From Anisodus tanguticus (taxonomy: Eukaryota; Streptophyta; Magnoliopsida; Solanales; Solanaceae): DNA of 64,000 bases. The notes beneath the pieces are model-generated. The model worked only from the letters and a program-made list of their open reading frames with translations. It was not told where the DNA came from and made no database searches. Location of the stretch: assembly GCA_034509755.1 (NCBI GenBank), contig CM067541.1:26914501-26978500 (forward strand), given 5' to 3'. This document shows, piece after piece, positions 1 through 11,531 of the stretch. How positions within the stretch are numbered: the stretch's first letter is position 1; each line of letters begins with the position of its first letter. A program made the translations under genes and the position numbers.

Positions 1-161
1 CTTGAAAGACTCAAAAGACAGCCAATGATGTCTACTCTTCTAGCTCCCCAAATTACATATCAGGATTGTTAGGATCACTTGAATACCTTGATACCGTCGA
101 CGGATGCAAAATAATTAATTCGCCCATTGTCTTCTTATAGTCCAAAATTAGATGTATATAG
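1..161 (-). pseudogene. EXO70 exocyst subunit pseudogene, downstream (C-terminal side) part, runs off window start
   Basis: Read on the minus strand from 161 down, the sequence encodes EXO70-like text: a stretch like LILDYKKTMGELI, then SRYSSDPNNPDM, then FGELEE and TSLAVF. These resemble the conserved EXO70 core (usual form near 'YISLISDYKQTL...SRYSSDPN.PDM.F.ELE'). There are in-frame stops after PDM, after ELEE and after AVF, so it is not functional. It joins directly to the part at 6714-7537: the two are separated only by the Copia element at 162-6708 and its target duplication. EXO70 proteins tether secretory vesicles to the plasma membrane; plant genomes carry many paralogues and their pseudogenes. 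The identification rests on remembered family motifs; the clade (B-like is my guess) is not certain. Confidence 0.8.
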
Positions 162-1072
162 TGTTGGAAATTTACTAATGTGGAATTAAGTATATCTCAT
201 TATTTATGACTTAAACAATTGGGGCCCGTACGTCGGAAACATTGTTTCCACACACGTGCACACGTAGTGCCAAGTATCGCAAATTTCATTAGTGAAAGAG
301 ATATTGGTACGTATGTAATACGTTTGAGACATAGAATGATGGACGGTTATTGGCCAAATGACAAAGTCTTCTAAAACGTGTAATATGAAACGAGTCGGAA
401 ATCGTTGTGGAGCCGTGAAGGGCCGCGGAGCCTCCCAGGCAGCGCCACGATGCTAATTGGTTTTCCAGTTAATGGAGTCGCGGCTCTGCGATGCTAATTC
501 ACAGAGCCGCGACGTTTCGGAGGCATAATGCTGCGACGGGAAGTTGGAAAATTCTGACCTTTGGGCTGGTTTTGGAGCATTGAATCTCCATTACTTGGCA
601 CATGAATTCAGCCATTATTTGGTTGAATGTAACCCTCTCAATAAGTGCCATTACATAGCTATTGAAGGCCATTAGTTGTCTAGTTAAAGGGTCATCTCAT
701 TACACTACAAATTTAGGCCTTTGGCTCAATTGTCGATAACACTTAGAAAAATACTACAGAATTTCTGAATTCATCGTCTTTCTCTCTAGCAAGTTTACTA
801 TACTCAAAGTTCTTCAAGAGTAACACTTGAGTTTTCTTTGCTCAATTGTTAAGTTGATGTTGTATCTTGGGAGACTATTGCCCGACAACATAAAAATGAG
901 ATATACGGGGCAATCTTTTCTTAAAGACAAAGTGTCATCACTCGACTCAGCAAATCACACAAGGAGTTTGTTTCATTCTTGATTTCCAGTTTTATTGTAA
1001 TCTTTAGTTTATCCTTTCTAGAAATTGTAATATTTACTTACTTCCCGTTCCCTGCAATTATTGTTACCCACA
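162..1072 (+). repeat. 5' LTR of the Copia element (911 bp)
   Basis: It matches 5842-6708 along its length, from TGTTGGAAATTTACTAATG to CCCTGCAATTATTG..CCCACA. It is longer than the 3' LTR mainly because of extra GC-rich sequence around 435-520 that includes a perfect hairpin. Conversely it lacks about 17 bp present in the 3' LTR near 6050-6080. Confidence 0.95.
477..513. repeat. Perfect 12-bp stem hairpin inside the 5' LTR
   Basis: Arms GTCGCGGCTCTG (477-488) and CAGAGCCGCGAC (502-513) are exact reverse complements around a 13-nt loop. The corresponding part of the 3' LTR (about 6119-6160) has no such hairpin. Confidence 0.85.
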
Positions 1073-1108
1073 ATTTTAAGACAAGTTTTGTTGTAAGTAC
1101 TTAGAAAG

Positions 1109-2160
1109 ATGACTGGAAGAGAACAACTAGCTTCTGATTCTACTACTGCTACTACTCAAGGGAACCCCTCTGCCTTCCCCACTGCTCAAGGCACACCAAA
1201 TGCCTTTCCGGTTTCTCAAGGCTCAACCAACGCCTTTTCTGCTGCTCAAGGGAACACTCCAGTTCCTCCACCCGCTGGATTTCATCATGAACGCCCATAA
1301 AAGTTCATAGGCTCCAATTTCAAGAGATGACAACAGAAGATGCTCTTTTATCTGACTGTTATGGGAATGACTCGTTTCCTAACAGAAGATCCTCCACAAG
1401 CTGGAGATGAAATGGACCCTTCGCCTACTGAAACGGATGAAGGAGGCCAAGGTATCCATGTCATTAATGGCATGAAGATGGTTCTTGATGCATAGAGTCA
1501 TAGTGATTTCATGTGTAAAAACTATATCTTGAACTGCTTGTCAGACCCTCTCTACACTGTGTATTGCACCGTTGGCACCACCAAAGAGTTATGGGAGAAG
1601 CTGCAAAAGAAGTACAACGCACAAGATGCAGGTACTAAGAAATTCATCGTTGGGAAATTCCTGAAATTTCAAATGGTGGATAGTAAAACAGTGATGTCCC
1701 AAGTCCATAAATTCCAAATGATTCTACATCACCTGGATTTGGAAGATATGAAACCAAATGAGCAGTTTTTGATTGCATCACTGATTGAAAAGTTACCTCC
1801 CTCGTGGAATGAGTTTATGAGTTACTTGAAACTCAAGACAAAGGAGATGACCTTTGAAGAGCTTATTATCAAACTCCAAATTCAGAAAGATAATAAGAAG
1901 GCTTTGCCTAGGGGTAAACAACCCGCTTAGGAAAAGACAAATCTGGTTGAGGCCAAAGGGAACCCAAGCAAGAAGCGCAGGTTCCAGAAACACGGCAAGA
2001 CCCAAGCAGCGGAGAAGTTCAAAGGAAACTGTCACTACTGTGGGAAACCTTGTCATATGATCAAGGACTGCCGCAAGCTCAAGACTGAGCAACAAGAGAA
2101 GGCCAAGGCTAAGGGCAAGGCACAATTTAACATCGTCAAGGACAGGTTTCTGGACGACAT
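1109..2160 (+). pseudogene. Copia gag remnant (UBN2-type capsid region plus CCHC zinc knuckle)
   Basis: It begins MTGREQLASDST at 1109 with a Ser/Thr/Pro/Gln-rich head, then stops at 1298. Reading resumes as a gag capsid-like region at 1511-1930 (motifs YILNCLSDPLYTVY, TTKELWEKLQKKY, HHLDLEDMKPNEQFLIASLIEKLPPSW). A zinc knuckle of the form C-x2-C-x4-H-x4-C (CHYCGKPCHMIKDC) lies at 2030-2071. In-frame stops near 1495 and at 1928, plus frame changes, break it. In life gag forms the virus-like particle that packages element RNA. Confidence 0.9.
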
Positions 2161-2162
2161 GA

Positions 2163-3290
2163 TTGAGGAGTTCTCAGCGGTGGTGCTTGAAGCAAACATT
2201 TTTTAGAATCCCATGCAATGGTGGATGGACACAGGTGATACAAGGCACATCTGTTCCAATAGAGATACCTTATCCACCAATTACTAACAAGAAACTGTTC
2301 ATGGGTAACAACGCTTCCTCTGACGTGATGGGGGTAGGAAAGGTAGTCCTGAAGATTACTTCTGGAAAGGAGCTCACTCTGAAGGAGGTGATGCATGTTC
2401 CTGAGATTAGGAGAAATTTAATTTCAGGTAATTTATTGGTTAATGCTGGTTTTAGGCTAGTGTTTGAGTCCAATAAATTTGTAATCACCAAGAATGGAAC
2501 GTTTGTGGAAAGGGGCTTCGTCTATGAAGGCCTCTTCTTACTTAAAGCTTCTTCTTACTTGCTTGAATCCTCTAATTTACGGCATCATAGATTAGGACAT
2601 GTTAACTACAAGTCCATCCAAAGGTTGGTAAAATTGGAGTTGTTGTCGTCTATCGACGTAAACCCTCAACATGAGTGTGAGGTGTGCATAGAGGCAAAAC
2701 TCACAAAGATTCTTTTTTGATCTGTCGAAAGGGATACCGCTCCTCTAGAACTTATTCACAGAGATATATGTGATTTAAAATTTGCACAAACTAGGGGGAA
2801 CAAGTACTTTGTGACATTCATTGATGATAGCACAAGGTATTGTTACCTGTACTTGTTGAAAAGTAAAGATGAAGCCTTTGAAGCGCTCCGATGTTACAAA
2901 GCAGAAGTTGAGAACCAACTAAGCATGCGGATTAAATCCATTCGTAGTGATAGAGGGGGAGAATACGTAGCGCCATTTGCGGAATATTGTGCCCAATCAG
3001 GTATTTTTCATCAAACGACAGCTCCATACTCACCTCAGTCGAACGGTGTGGCGGAAAGTAAGAACCGCACATTGAAGGAAATGATAAATGGCTTGCTCAT
3101 CAATTCCGGTCTTCCCCAAAACATGTGGGGAAAAGCCGTTCTTACCGCTAATACGATTCTTAATAGAGTCTCACATAAGGATAAGGACAAAACTCTATAT
3201 GAATCATGGAAGGAAAAGAAACCCACTTATAAATATTTAAAGGTGCGGGGTTGTTTGGCAAAGGTCGAAGTACCCAAGCCAAAGTAGGTC
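2163..3290 (+). pseudogene. Copia protease and integrase remnant
   Basis: A protease core WWMDTGDTRHIC lies near 2219-2254; it carries DTG at the catalytic position and is out of frame with the sequence that follows. A GAG-pre-integrase zinc region with H-H-C-C spacing (HHRLGHVNYKS ... CEVCIEAK) lies at 2583-2700, followed by a stop. The integrase core at 2811-3287 keeps the catalytic residues: D in FIDDSTRY, D in IRSDRGGEY, E in NGVAESKNRTLKE. It ends at a stop at 3287. The integrase would insert element cDNA, but the frame breaks make it non-functional. Confidence 0.92.
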
Positions 3291-3559
3291 AAGATTGGGC
3301 CTAAGACTGTAGATTGTATTTTCATCGGATATGTAAATAACATTAGTGTTTATCGCTTCTTAGTTCATAAGTCAGATATTCCAGATATCCACAGGGTACA
3401 ATCATGGAATCAAGGAATGCTCAGTTCTTTGAGGATGCTTTTTCTAGAAAGGAAAAAGACATAACCTCTCGCAAACGAAGTTATGAACAAAGATCTCAGG
3501 AACCGGAGTAGTTGACTGCTCGAATCTAGATGGTTCAGATCTAGTGAACCTCGAAGTGG

Positions 3560-5214
3560 TTGAATATCTTAAATCTAGTGTTCCATATTCTCATAACTTT
3601 GGAGACTCCAGAGATGGAACCAAGGCAAAGTAAAAGGGCCAGAAAGGATAAATCCTTCGGTCCTGACTTTGTAGCTTATATGGTTGATGATGAACCAAGG
3701 AAAATTGCTGAAGCATTGTCAACTCTAGAGGCACCGCTCTGGAAAGAAGCTATTGAGAGTGAAATAGAATCCATTCTGCATAACCATACTTGAGAGTTGG
3801 TTGATCTTCCTCCGGGAAATAAACTGTTGGGTTGTAAGTGGATACTCAAACGGAAGTATAAAGCAGATGGGTCTATAGATAAGTACAAGGCCAGGTTGGT
3901 AGTCAAGGGCTATCGGCAGAAGGAAGGCCTTGATTACTTTGACACGTACTCCCCATTGTCTAGGATGACGTCCATATAAGTATTCATTGCGATCGCAGCA
4001 TTGCGTGACCTTGAGATACATCAAATGGATGTCAAGACAACCTTCCTAAATGGTGATTTGGAAGAAGAAATTCATATGGAACAACCCGAGGGGTATGTGG
4101 TTCCAGGACAAGAGAAGAAAGTCTGTCGGCTTGTCAAATCTCTGTACGGGCTAAAATAAGCCCCGAAGCAATGACACAAAATTTTTTATAGTACTCTACT
4201 ATCGAAGGGTTTCGCCATTAATGAGTGTGACAAACGTGTCTACATGAAAGGTAAGTCTGACTCGTTCGTCATGATATGCCTGTACGTAAATGAAATGTTG
4301 ATCACAGGGAGCAGTCCTAGCTTGATTCTACAAACTAAGAACATGTTGAAACAATGCTTCGACATGAAGGATATGGGTATCACAGATGTCATCTTAGGGA
4401 TAAAGATCTCTAAGACGTCTGACGGACTGGTCTTATCTTAGTCTCACTACATTGAGGATGTGTTGAGAAAGTTTGAGATGTTTGACAGTTCACCTATGAA
4501 GTCACCAATGGATAAAAATCGTGGTGCATCCGTATGGCAGGAGCAATATGCACAGGTGATTGGTAGTTTGATGTACATAACAAATTGCACCCGACCTGAT
4601 ATTGCTTATACAGTCAACAAGTTGGCTAGGTTTACCCGTAATCCGAGTAATGATCATTGGAAGGCGTTGAATCGAGTACTACGATACCTGAAATACATGC
4701 TAACTTATAGGTTGCATTATTTGAGATATCTAATTGTACTAGATGAGTACAGTGATGCAAACTGGATATCTGATATAGAGAATACCAAGTCCACCAGTGG
4801 GTATGTATTTACAATTGGTGGTGGGGTTGTATCTTGGAAATCCTCTAAGCAAACTTGCATCGCCCGATCCACTACGGAACAGAGTTTATCGCTTTAGACA
4901 AAGCAGGAGAAGAAGTTGAGTGGCTTTACGACTTCTTAGAGGATGTTCCTTATTGGGACAAACCCGTACCTTATGTAATGATCTACTGCGACAGTCAGCC
5001 GATTCTAGGAAGGGCACAAAGTTCTATGTACAACAGCAAGTCTCGTCATATTCGACGGAGACATAAGACCGTTAGGCAGCTGATCACCACAAGTATAATA
5101 CCCATTGATTACATAAAATCAAAGGATAACATAGCGGACCCACTGACAAAGGGTTTACCAAAAGATCAGATGTTCTGCCTGTCTAGGGGAATGGGCTTAA
5201 AACCCAAGGTATAA
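3560..5214 (+). pseudogene. Copia reverse transcriptase and RNase H remnant
   Basis: RT fingers are read at 3797-3979 (WILKRKYKADGSIDKYKARLVVKG), then a stop. The palm follows with FLNGDLEEEIHMEQPEGY at about 4042-4095 and a stop at LYGLK. The catalytic box reads YVNE (4283-4294) where Copia has YVDD, so the active-site aspartates are mutated. RNase H is read in two frames: 4460-4897 (YTVNKLARFTRNPSNDHWKA ... YSDANW) and 4855-5214 (YCDSQPILGRAQSSMYNSKSRHI ... DPLTKGLP). The frame change between them and several stops confirm decay. Confidence 0.92.
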
Positions 5215-5831
5215 GGACCAATACGGTGGTAACCCAACCTTATTGACTGGAGATCCCAAGAATTAGGTTCAATGGGAACACTAAGCTGTAAAGGTTCAGT
5301 TGAGCGCTTCGGTGGAGGCATGAGCACTTCATATAGTGATTTCTATAAAGAAACACCAAATCCAAAGTCGTTCCCGTGATAGACTATAAGTTCTATCTGA
5401 AGTGTGGGCAAAGGTTAAGTTTCTAAAACATTTAATGATCTTCATCGTTTGAGGTTATGTTTGAGGAAACTTTTAATGGTTCCTAACACTTGTATAGTGG
5501 GGTATAGTAGGATACCTTGTAGGAGACCACCTATTTAAGTGCGAGGATAGTCCGCCTCAAATAAACGCACTTAAGAATCCAAGAAGTGTCCACGGCCACA
5601 ACGAACAAAACATTACGTATAACAGAGTAAGGGAAGTTGTTGTGTTGGTACCATTGACTTGGCTTACACTAAACACTGACAGTTCAAGACATCACGTTCA
5701 CCGCGAGTAAGTAAGTCCGATAGTATTCAACTATGGAAGGTTCAAAGCGAAAGCTACCTATCCAGATGCAACATCAGTCCGCTGAAAGATTGCTGGAAAA
5801 GGCACCATGTGTGTGCGCCAAAATCTCTTTC

Positions 5832-5841
5832 AAGAGGGGAT
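5832..5841 (+). other. Polypurine tract of the Copia element
   Basis: AAGAGGGGAT sits immediately before TGTTGG, the start of the 3' LTR. This is the usual position and composition of the primer for plus-strand DNA synthesis. Confidence 0.8.
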
Positions 5842-6708
5842 TGTTGGAAATTTACTAATGTGGAATTAAGTATATCCCATTATTTATGACTCAAACAATT
5901 GGGGCCCCGTACGTCGAAAACGTTGTTTCCACACACGTGCATACGTAGTGCCAAGTATCACAAATTTTATTAGTGAAAGAGATATTAGTACGTATGTAAT
6001 ACGTTTGAGACATAGAATGATGGACGGTTATTGGTCAAATGACAAAGTATTTCACGTTGGTAAACGAAGGAAGAAGTGTATGATGAAACGAGTCAGAAAT
6101 CGCTGCGGAGCCGTGAAGGGCCGCGACGCCATACCGTCGGAGCCACGGCGCTTCAGAGGCAGAATGCTGTGACAGGAAGTTGGAAAGTTCTGACCTTTGG
6201 GCCGGTTTTGAAGTATTGAATCTCCATTACTTGGCACATGAATTCAGCCATTATTTGGTTGAATGTAACCCCTCTCAATAAGTGTCATTACATGGCTATT
6301 GAAAGTCATTAGTTGGCTAGTTGAAGGGTCATCTCATTACACTATAAATTTAGGCCTTTGGCTCAATTGTTGATAACACTTAGAAAATACTACAGAATTT
6401 CTGAATTCATCTTCTTCCTCTCTAGCAAGTTTACTATACTCAAAGTTCTTCAAGAGTAACACTTGAGTTTCCTTTGCTCAATTGTTAAGTTGTTATTGTA
6501 TCTTAGGAGACTATTGCCCGACAACGTAAAAAGGAGATATATGGGGCAATCTTGTCTTAAAGATAGAGTGTCATCACTCGACTCAGCAAATCACACAAGG
6601 AGTTTGTTTCATTCTTGATTTCCAGTTTTATTGTAATATTTAGTTTATCCTTTCTAGCAATTGTAATATTTACTTACTTCCCGTTCCCTGCAATTATTGT
6701 AACCCACA
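5842..6708 (+). repeat. 3' LTR of the Copia element (867 bp)
   Basis: It is the counterpart of 162-1072, with the same TG start and CA end. It is followed directly by TATAG (6709-6713), the second copy of the target duplication. Small substitutions and indels separate the two LTRs, so the insertion is not recent. Confidence 0.95.
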
Positions 6709-6713
6709 TATAG
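6709..6713. repeat. Target-site duplication TATAG (partner at 157-161)
   Basis: The five bases after the 3' LTR equal the five bases before the 5' LTR. Five bp is the normal duplication size for LTR elements. Removing the element and one copy restores a continuous EXO70-like reading across the junction (VMNYI then LILDYKK). Confidence 0.95.
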
Positions 6714-7537
6714 TTCATGACATACGGGATGAATTATCCCTCCATAAACTGGGACTTGCGAAGGTTCACAGAATATGCATTCTCAAATTCCGATAATATC
6801 CCTCTAGCAGTCTCCCCTAACCTTAGACAATATCTCTACTACTTGAACTCTAATTGATTCTGAAGATTTTGACTCGAAAATAATTTCAATATTAGGCAGT
6901 AAATGTGATAAAGCATCATGAAGATCCAATATGTTAAACAATTTTTCAAGCGATCGCCGGCTAATGCTAATAACTTCTGCGAAATTAACAATCTCCATAA
7001 AGCAAACATTATCCACGCATTGCCCAAACCATCGAATATTTGCTCACAGAGTTTCTTCTTGCTAGTTCGTATCCATTTTTGGATCGTTATTTCCAGAGTC
7101 TCCCAATCAAGTCTATGGATATCTCCGATACTAAGTTTCTCTGTTCCTAGTTTATGGAAGCTCGAACCCATGGCGGACTTTCGTACACTACCGTATACCT
7201 GCAAGAGCGGCCTCAACATTTTGAGCTCACCTTTGAGCCGCCACTGAATTACCTGAATACAATCTCGAAGACATCCAGTGGAAATCATTAGCTCGGTGAT
7301 GCATCGGAGATCATATATTGCTTCGGACAATATGAGATCAACCTCGCGAATACTGTTAGTAGATCGATAGCTGCTAGTGATACTCTCTTGATGATCCAAC
7401 TCCTTAGTGAACGAATCATCATTGGTGTCGATGGGAGTTTTGTGATAGTCTTCTTCTGCCAAATAGAATTCGCCTACAATTCCAGATGAGACTACATTTG
7501 CTGTTGAACCTAAACCACCAGAAAGAACATACGAACA
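6714..7537 (-). pseudogene. EXO70 exocyst subunit pseudogene, middle part
   Basis: The minus strand from about 7537 down reads SGGLGSTANVVSSGIVGEFYLAEEDY, then open sequence from 7462 to 6839. It has EXO70 motifs: SITSSYRSTNSIREVDL, VYGSVRKSAMGSSFHKLG, EKLSIGDIHRLDWETLE, KKLCEQIFDGLG. After a frameshift near 7017 the family text continues (NFAEVISISRRSLEKLFNILDLHDALSHLLPNIE; ESIRVQVVEILSKV). It shifts again to ARGILSEFENA and ends at the Copia insertion with VMNY. The usual N-terminal region (some 150 residues) is not seen upstream. Frameshifts and a stop near 6735 show it is a pseudogene. Its remainder is at 1-161. Confidence 0.88.
7199..7252 (-). other. 54-bp in-frame insertion within the EXO70 pseudogene
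   Basis: The usual EXO70 text 'CIQVYGSVRK' is interrupted after CIQ by 18 extra codons. On the minus strand the insert starts GTAATTCAG and ends CTCTTGCAG, so it has GT and AG ends with a pyrimidine-rich tail. It is flanked by the 6-bp repeat TACCTG (7196-7201 and 7250-7255 on the plus strand). It could be an insertion footprint or an intron-like insert; 54 bp is shorter than most plant introns. Confidence 0.6.
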
Positions 7538-7711
7538 TAACCAAAGTGGGTGAAGAAATAACGGAGATGTGCTTTTAGGTTGGAGGGCATTTTAGTAAAA
7601 AAATCATTAAATAAAGGAATGGCAAAAATTAAAGACCAACCCATTTGAAGGGAAAACCGTGCAATTTGTTTTGTTCCATCAAACCTTGGGCTAGACAGAC
7701 GTGAGTTTTAC

Positions 7712-8663
7712 TGTCACACCCCAATCTTAGGGGGGTGGCTGACACCCGACACCCTAAGGCTCGAGCGTACCAACCATAGTATCTGAACCACCCAAAGCTA
7801 GACTTGGACCGACAAGGCCTTTAATCAATAATAACAACGTAGGATGCAACAATGTCCTGCAAGCAGACAAAGCTCAACAACATATGTGTATATAAGCTAA
7901 ACCATTTGATAGGGGTCGTCAAGGCCATATCGAACAACTGGACGTTTGACACTAGTCTACAAGCCTCTAACCATAACACAGGGTGACAACGGGTTGGTAC
8001 AGGGCCCCAAACATACCCATGATGCATATATACAGCAAAACCAACAACTACTAACTCTCTAGATAACTCTAGAGGAATGGGAATTGATGACAGTAGCTTA
8101 ATTAGATCACCTACTGTAGGGAAGCATTCGAATGTCTATATGTACCTATGGGCATTAAATGTAGCTCCCCAGCAAGGGATGTCAGTACGAAAGAATATAC
8201 TGAATATGTAAGGCAGACAATGTAAGTAAATATGATAACAAAAGCTAAAGAGAGTAAGGAAGAGCACGCTGAACCTCAGAAAGCCTTAGAGGGTGTATGA
8301 AATGCATAATGTCTCTAAAAACCACTTTCATATATATATAGTCACACTTTAGGACAATGTCATTATCATATCATACCCGGACATATAGGACTCGGTATGA
8401 TCGTATCCAACTCTCGGTATAATTTCAACATTTGTCCAAAGCCTCCCTTAACCTACCATTGACATTATAATTCTTCCAAACTCCATTGGTTTACTCACAA
8501 TGTAATCAACGTTACAGAATATAAGTACAGTGGCTTTGCGGTTCTTAAACTCTTGTGACTTCTTCATAGTTTAACTTGACTACTCTCTTATCCTCAAGGG
8601 CAACCTCTTCCTTGCCTCCCTAACTTACGGCATGTTCGGTGTATAAAAGTATGGGGTGTAACA
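7712..8663 (-). repeat. Probable 3' LTR of the reverse Gypsy-like element
   Basis: It is bounded by TGTCACACCCC on the left and GGGGTGTAACA on the right, a near-perfect 11-bp inverted pair of the TG..CA type. Its right part (8411-8663) is repeated at 11796-12054. The right-hand LTR seems to have lost its other 700 bp. Confidence 0.6.
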
Positions 8664-8678
8664 TCCTTCCCCCCTTAA
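8664..8678 (-). other. Polypurine tract of the reverse Gypsy-like element
   Basis: On the minus strand TTAAGGGGGGAAGGA directly precedes TGTTACACCCC, the LTR start. The same arrangement recurs in the related copy at 57802. Confidence 0.7.
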
Positions 8679-11333
8679 GAACATTCGTCCTCGAATGTTG
8701 GAGTACAATAGCTTTAAAAGGGCAATTCTTACATTCTCCAAAAAACTTTGGCAGAGTTTCTTCTACAAATAGGACCACCTCAACCTGTCACACATTTAGA
8801 ATAAATAACTATCGCCTCATTGTGCCACACTATCAACCCCACACAGTCGTACATATATCTATAACATCGCATAATAAGCCATAACTCACCTTAAATGCTG
8901 AATTTTGATATCTGAGTTGTGTCTTTCATCCTCTCGTTATGATCATCACTTAAATAGGATATATATAGGATAAGGTTGTAGGAATAAAATACAGATAAGG
9001 ACATCGAAGATAGTTATCGCACGATTATCATTATATGATTTCAGTTCTTCAAAAGATAGGGACCGCTACACTTTATGTCTTTTTCTACTTTTCTCACCAC
9101 TTCTTCTATGTTCCTTACGTCCTTGCTTTCGTATCTTTATTGTATCCCAAAACTTGGAATTTCCCACCATCAACTTGGAAATCTAACTCGGTGCTTCCGT
9201 AGCTGAACATTTCTTTATAACCTGATACGTTAAGTCAAATACCGCTACCTCAGGTTACTTCCTTCTAGTCATCCAAGAGGAGTCCTCCCATTCCTTTCAC
9301 ACAGAGTTATATGTCTTGTCTTCACAATACTTTAGGTGGATATCCTAATTCCCTTCCATATTCAACTTACCTGGTCATAACGTATCCGCGATGGTCTGAA
9401 TCTCATTCTTGACTAGGCCATTCGCTCGAGGGTGGTGTTAGCTTGAGTATCCAAGGTCCTTTTGAATTAACCTCCCAAAAGTATTGTTATAGATCGAGCA
9501 TTTGTATGAGGTCTGGATAGCTTCAAGAAGGTGATTAATATTTCTTACTGAGCAATGTCGTGTAACCTTCGATATTATAGGTAGTCCTGGTTGTTACGAC
9601 GCGAATTGATGAGTCATTCATTTACTAACCTCCGAGTAAGACCCATTTATGATTAACTATTCCTCCAATTTCCACCGATTCCTTAATGTTTCTAGTTATT
9701 TCTTTTAGCTCTTAGTGCTTATTTCCTTATATGCCAACAATCATTATATTAACTACGATCTGTAAGGTCCCCTCTCGTGTTATTTATGCTATTATCCTTA
9801 CTCAATGCCAAGCAAGCGCGGTAGATCTTAGGTGGATTGGTTATTACAAATAATTTTTACCTTGGTGTCTCCTTAGTCCTTTGTATAAAGAAGGGCTCTG
9901 TCGTATTTTGAGTCATGGAGTTGTCATCACCTGACTTTGCCTCCAACTGGCTACCTGATGCATTTCCTGGGCCGACTTTCTTCGTTAGACTTCTCGTTAG
10001 TCAAATTGTCCATGGGTGTATGATTTTATCATCAACTATAGCCTTGGTCACCAATAACTATACCGGAATCTCTTACACTTCGTAGCAATCCAGTTCTAAA
10101 CATTCTACAGACGACGTTACTCAACCTAAGGTGTGCTCATTATAGCAATCAACTCTTATTGATAAACTAAGAAGAATACTCTCCTTGCCTTTTCTTCATT
10201 GTTTACTGTCATTATCATCTTCTTTTCCCTATTTTCTTTGGAAACTTATTCATCCATTGGTTGTATGTCGAATCCTTATTCCTTCTAAGGCATCCTGGCA
10301 TACATGTGCTGATTCCGATATTGTTTCTAATCCCCATCCTTAACATTACTATCCTATAGAGAAAATGTTGCTAGTTCATTTATTTTTTAAATACGTAAGG
10401 ATTCCAATATAAGACGTTATACTATATCCAACTCTGTCACCGCATTTAGATCAACATTTCTTCCTTCGTCTCTTGACTAAGGCTTTTCACAAATAACGCC
10501 TTGGGCAAGATTTAATTGATCTTGTTAGATTTATATTTAGCACATCTCCCAGACCATAAAGCCTTAGCCAACTCAACAGGTTTAAATGTACCATCACTTA
10601 CCCACCCACACCTTTGTCTTGTTATCTTTTATCCTCTAACTCATTTCTTTAGTATTTAGTATTTACCTAGGATCCTTAAATTCGTTTGACACATCACTTT
10701 TTTATATTCTTTCCTTGAGATTTATTTATAGTTACTTTCACCTACCTATTCTAGGCATCATGATGATGTTTGTGGAGAAACTAACACTTCGCACCTCCAA
10801 ATCCCATTTGTAGCTTGGCCTGAGCTTATAACTTATTCAGATCTCCTTGCTTTAGTCATTACAAAATTTCTCATTATCGACCACTCGATCATCTTACCTT
10901 TATATTTCCGATTCTGATTTCCTTATGGGGCCTTTTTTCTTACTGTACTCCTTATAATACCATCTCTGGACGTCGGAGATTTTGTGCTCTTGGCTAGTAA
11001 GTTCTGAGTATCCCTCTTTCGTTATTGTCCTTTAAGCTATCTCGAAGTGGTTGTACTATCATGGATTTCACCATAGTCTCGTTACTTGTATCCTTCTCGT
11101 CGTGGTCTTTGGCTAGTCTGTTCCTCCGAGAAATATCTTTCGACCTCACTACTTTGTCATAGCATTCCCCTTGTACTTACTATGTGTTTATCTATTGCTT
11201 ATAGCCATTCTTCGATTATTCCATGGTTTTTATCGTCAACTGTCTTCAACAAGCTATTCTTGCCCTGTGCGCTTAGAATCACACCACATCACATAATGGA
11301 ACTGAAGATCTTATCACCCCAAATATTTAAAAT

Positions 11334-11531
11334 CTACGATCTTTTGCTACCATTCATGCACGTAACTTCTGATGGCGAACAATGTGACTTTTTCCAAACT
11401 GACATAGATATCGTAAACGGTTCGCTTAGCAACTCAAGTTCTTTATCAAGCTTATTTGCAACGAACGGGGTGACATACGATAAAGTAGAACCAGGATCAA
11501 TCAATGCATACACATCTAGGATATGCGACAC
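11334..11531 (-). pseudogene. Gypsy retropepsin (protease) fragment
   Basis: The minus strand encodes VYALIDPGSTLSYVTPFVAN followed by KLDKELELLSEPF. The DPGST core with hydrophobic flanks is the Gypsy-type retropepsin active-site signature (D-[ST/P]-G). Only about 65 residues remain. Neither the gag zinc knuckle upstream nor the RT downstream is recognisable, so this is a remnant of the surrounding element. In an active element the protease would mature gag-pol. Confidence 0.8.

Larger units (their letters stand above)
162..6708 (+). mobile_element. Complete but inactivated Copia LTR retrotransposon inserted in the EXO70 pseudogene
   Basis: The element starts TGTTGG and ends CCCACA. It has LTRs at 162-1072 and 5842-6708, and is flanked by the 5-bp direct repeat TATAG (157-161 and 6709-6713). 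The internal order is gag, protease, integrase, reverse transcriptase, RNase H, which is the Copia order (integrase before RT). A purine tract, AAGAGGGGA, lies just before the 3' LTR. No standard initiator-Met primer site follows the 5' LTR. Stops and frameshifts break gag and pol in many places, so the copy cannot mobilise itself. The interval 5217-5831, between the RNase H remnant and the purine tract, is non-coding 3' leader. Confidence 0.95.
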
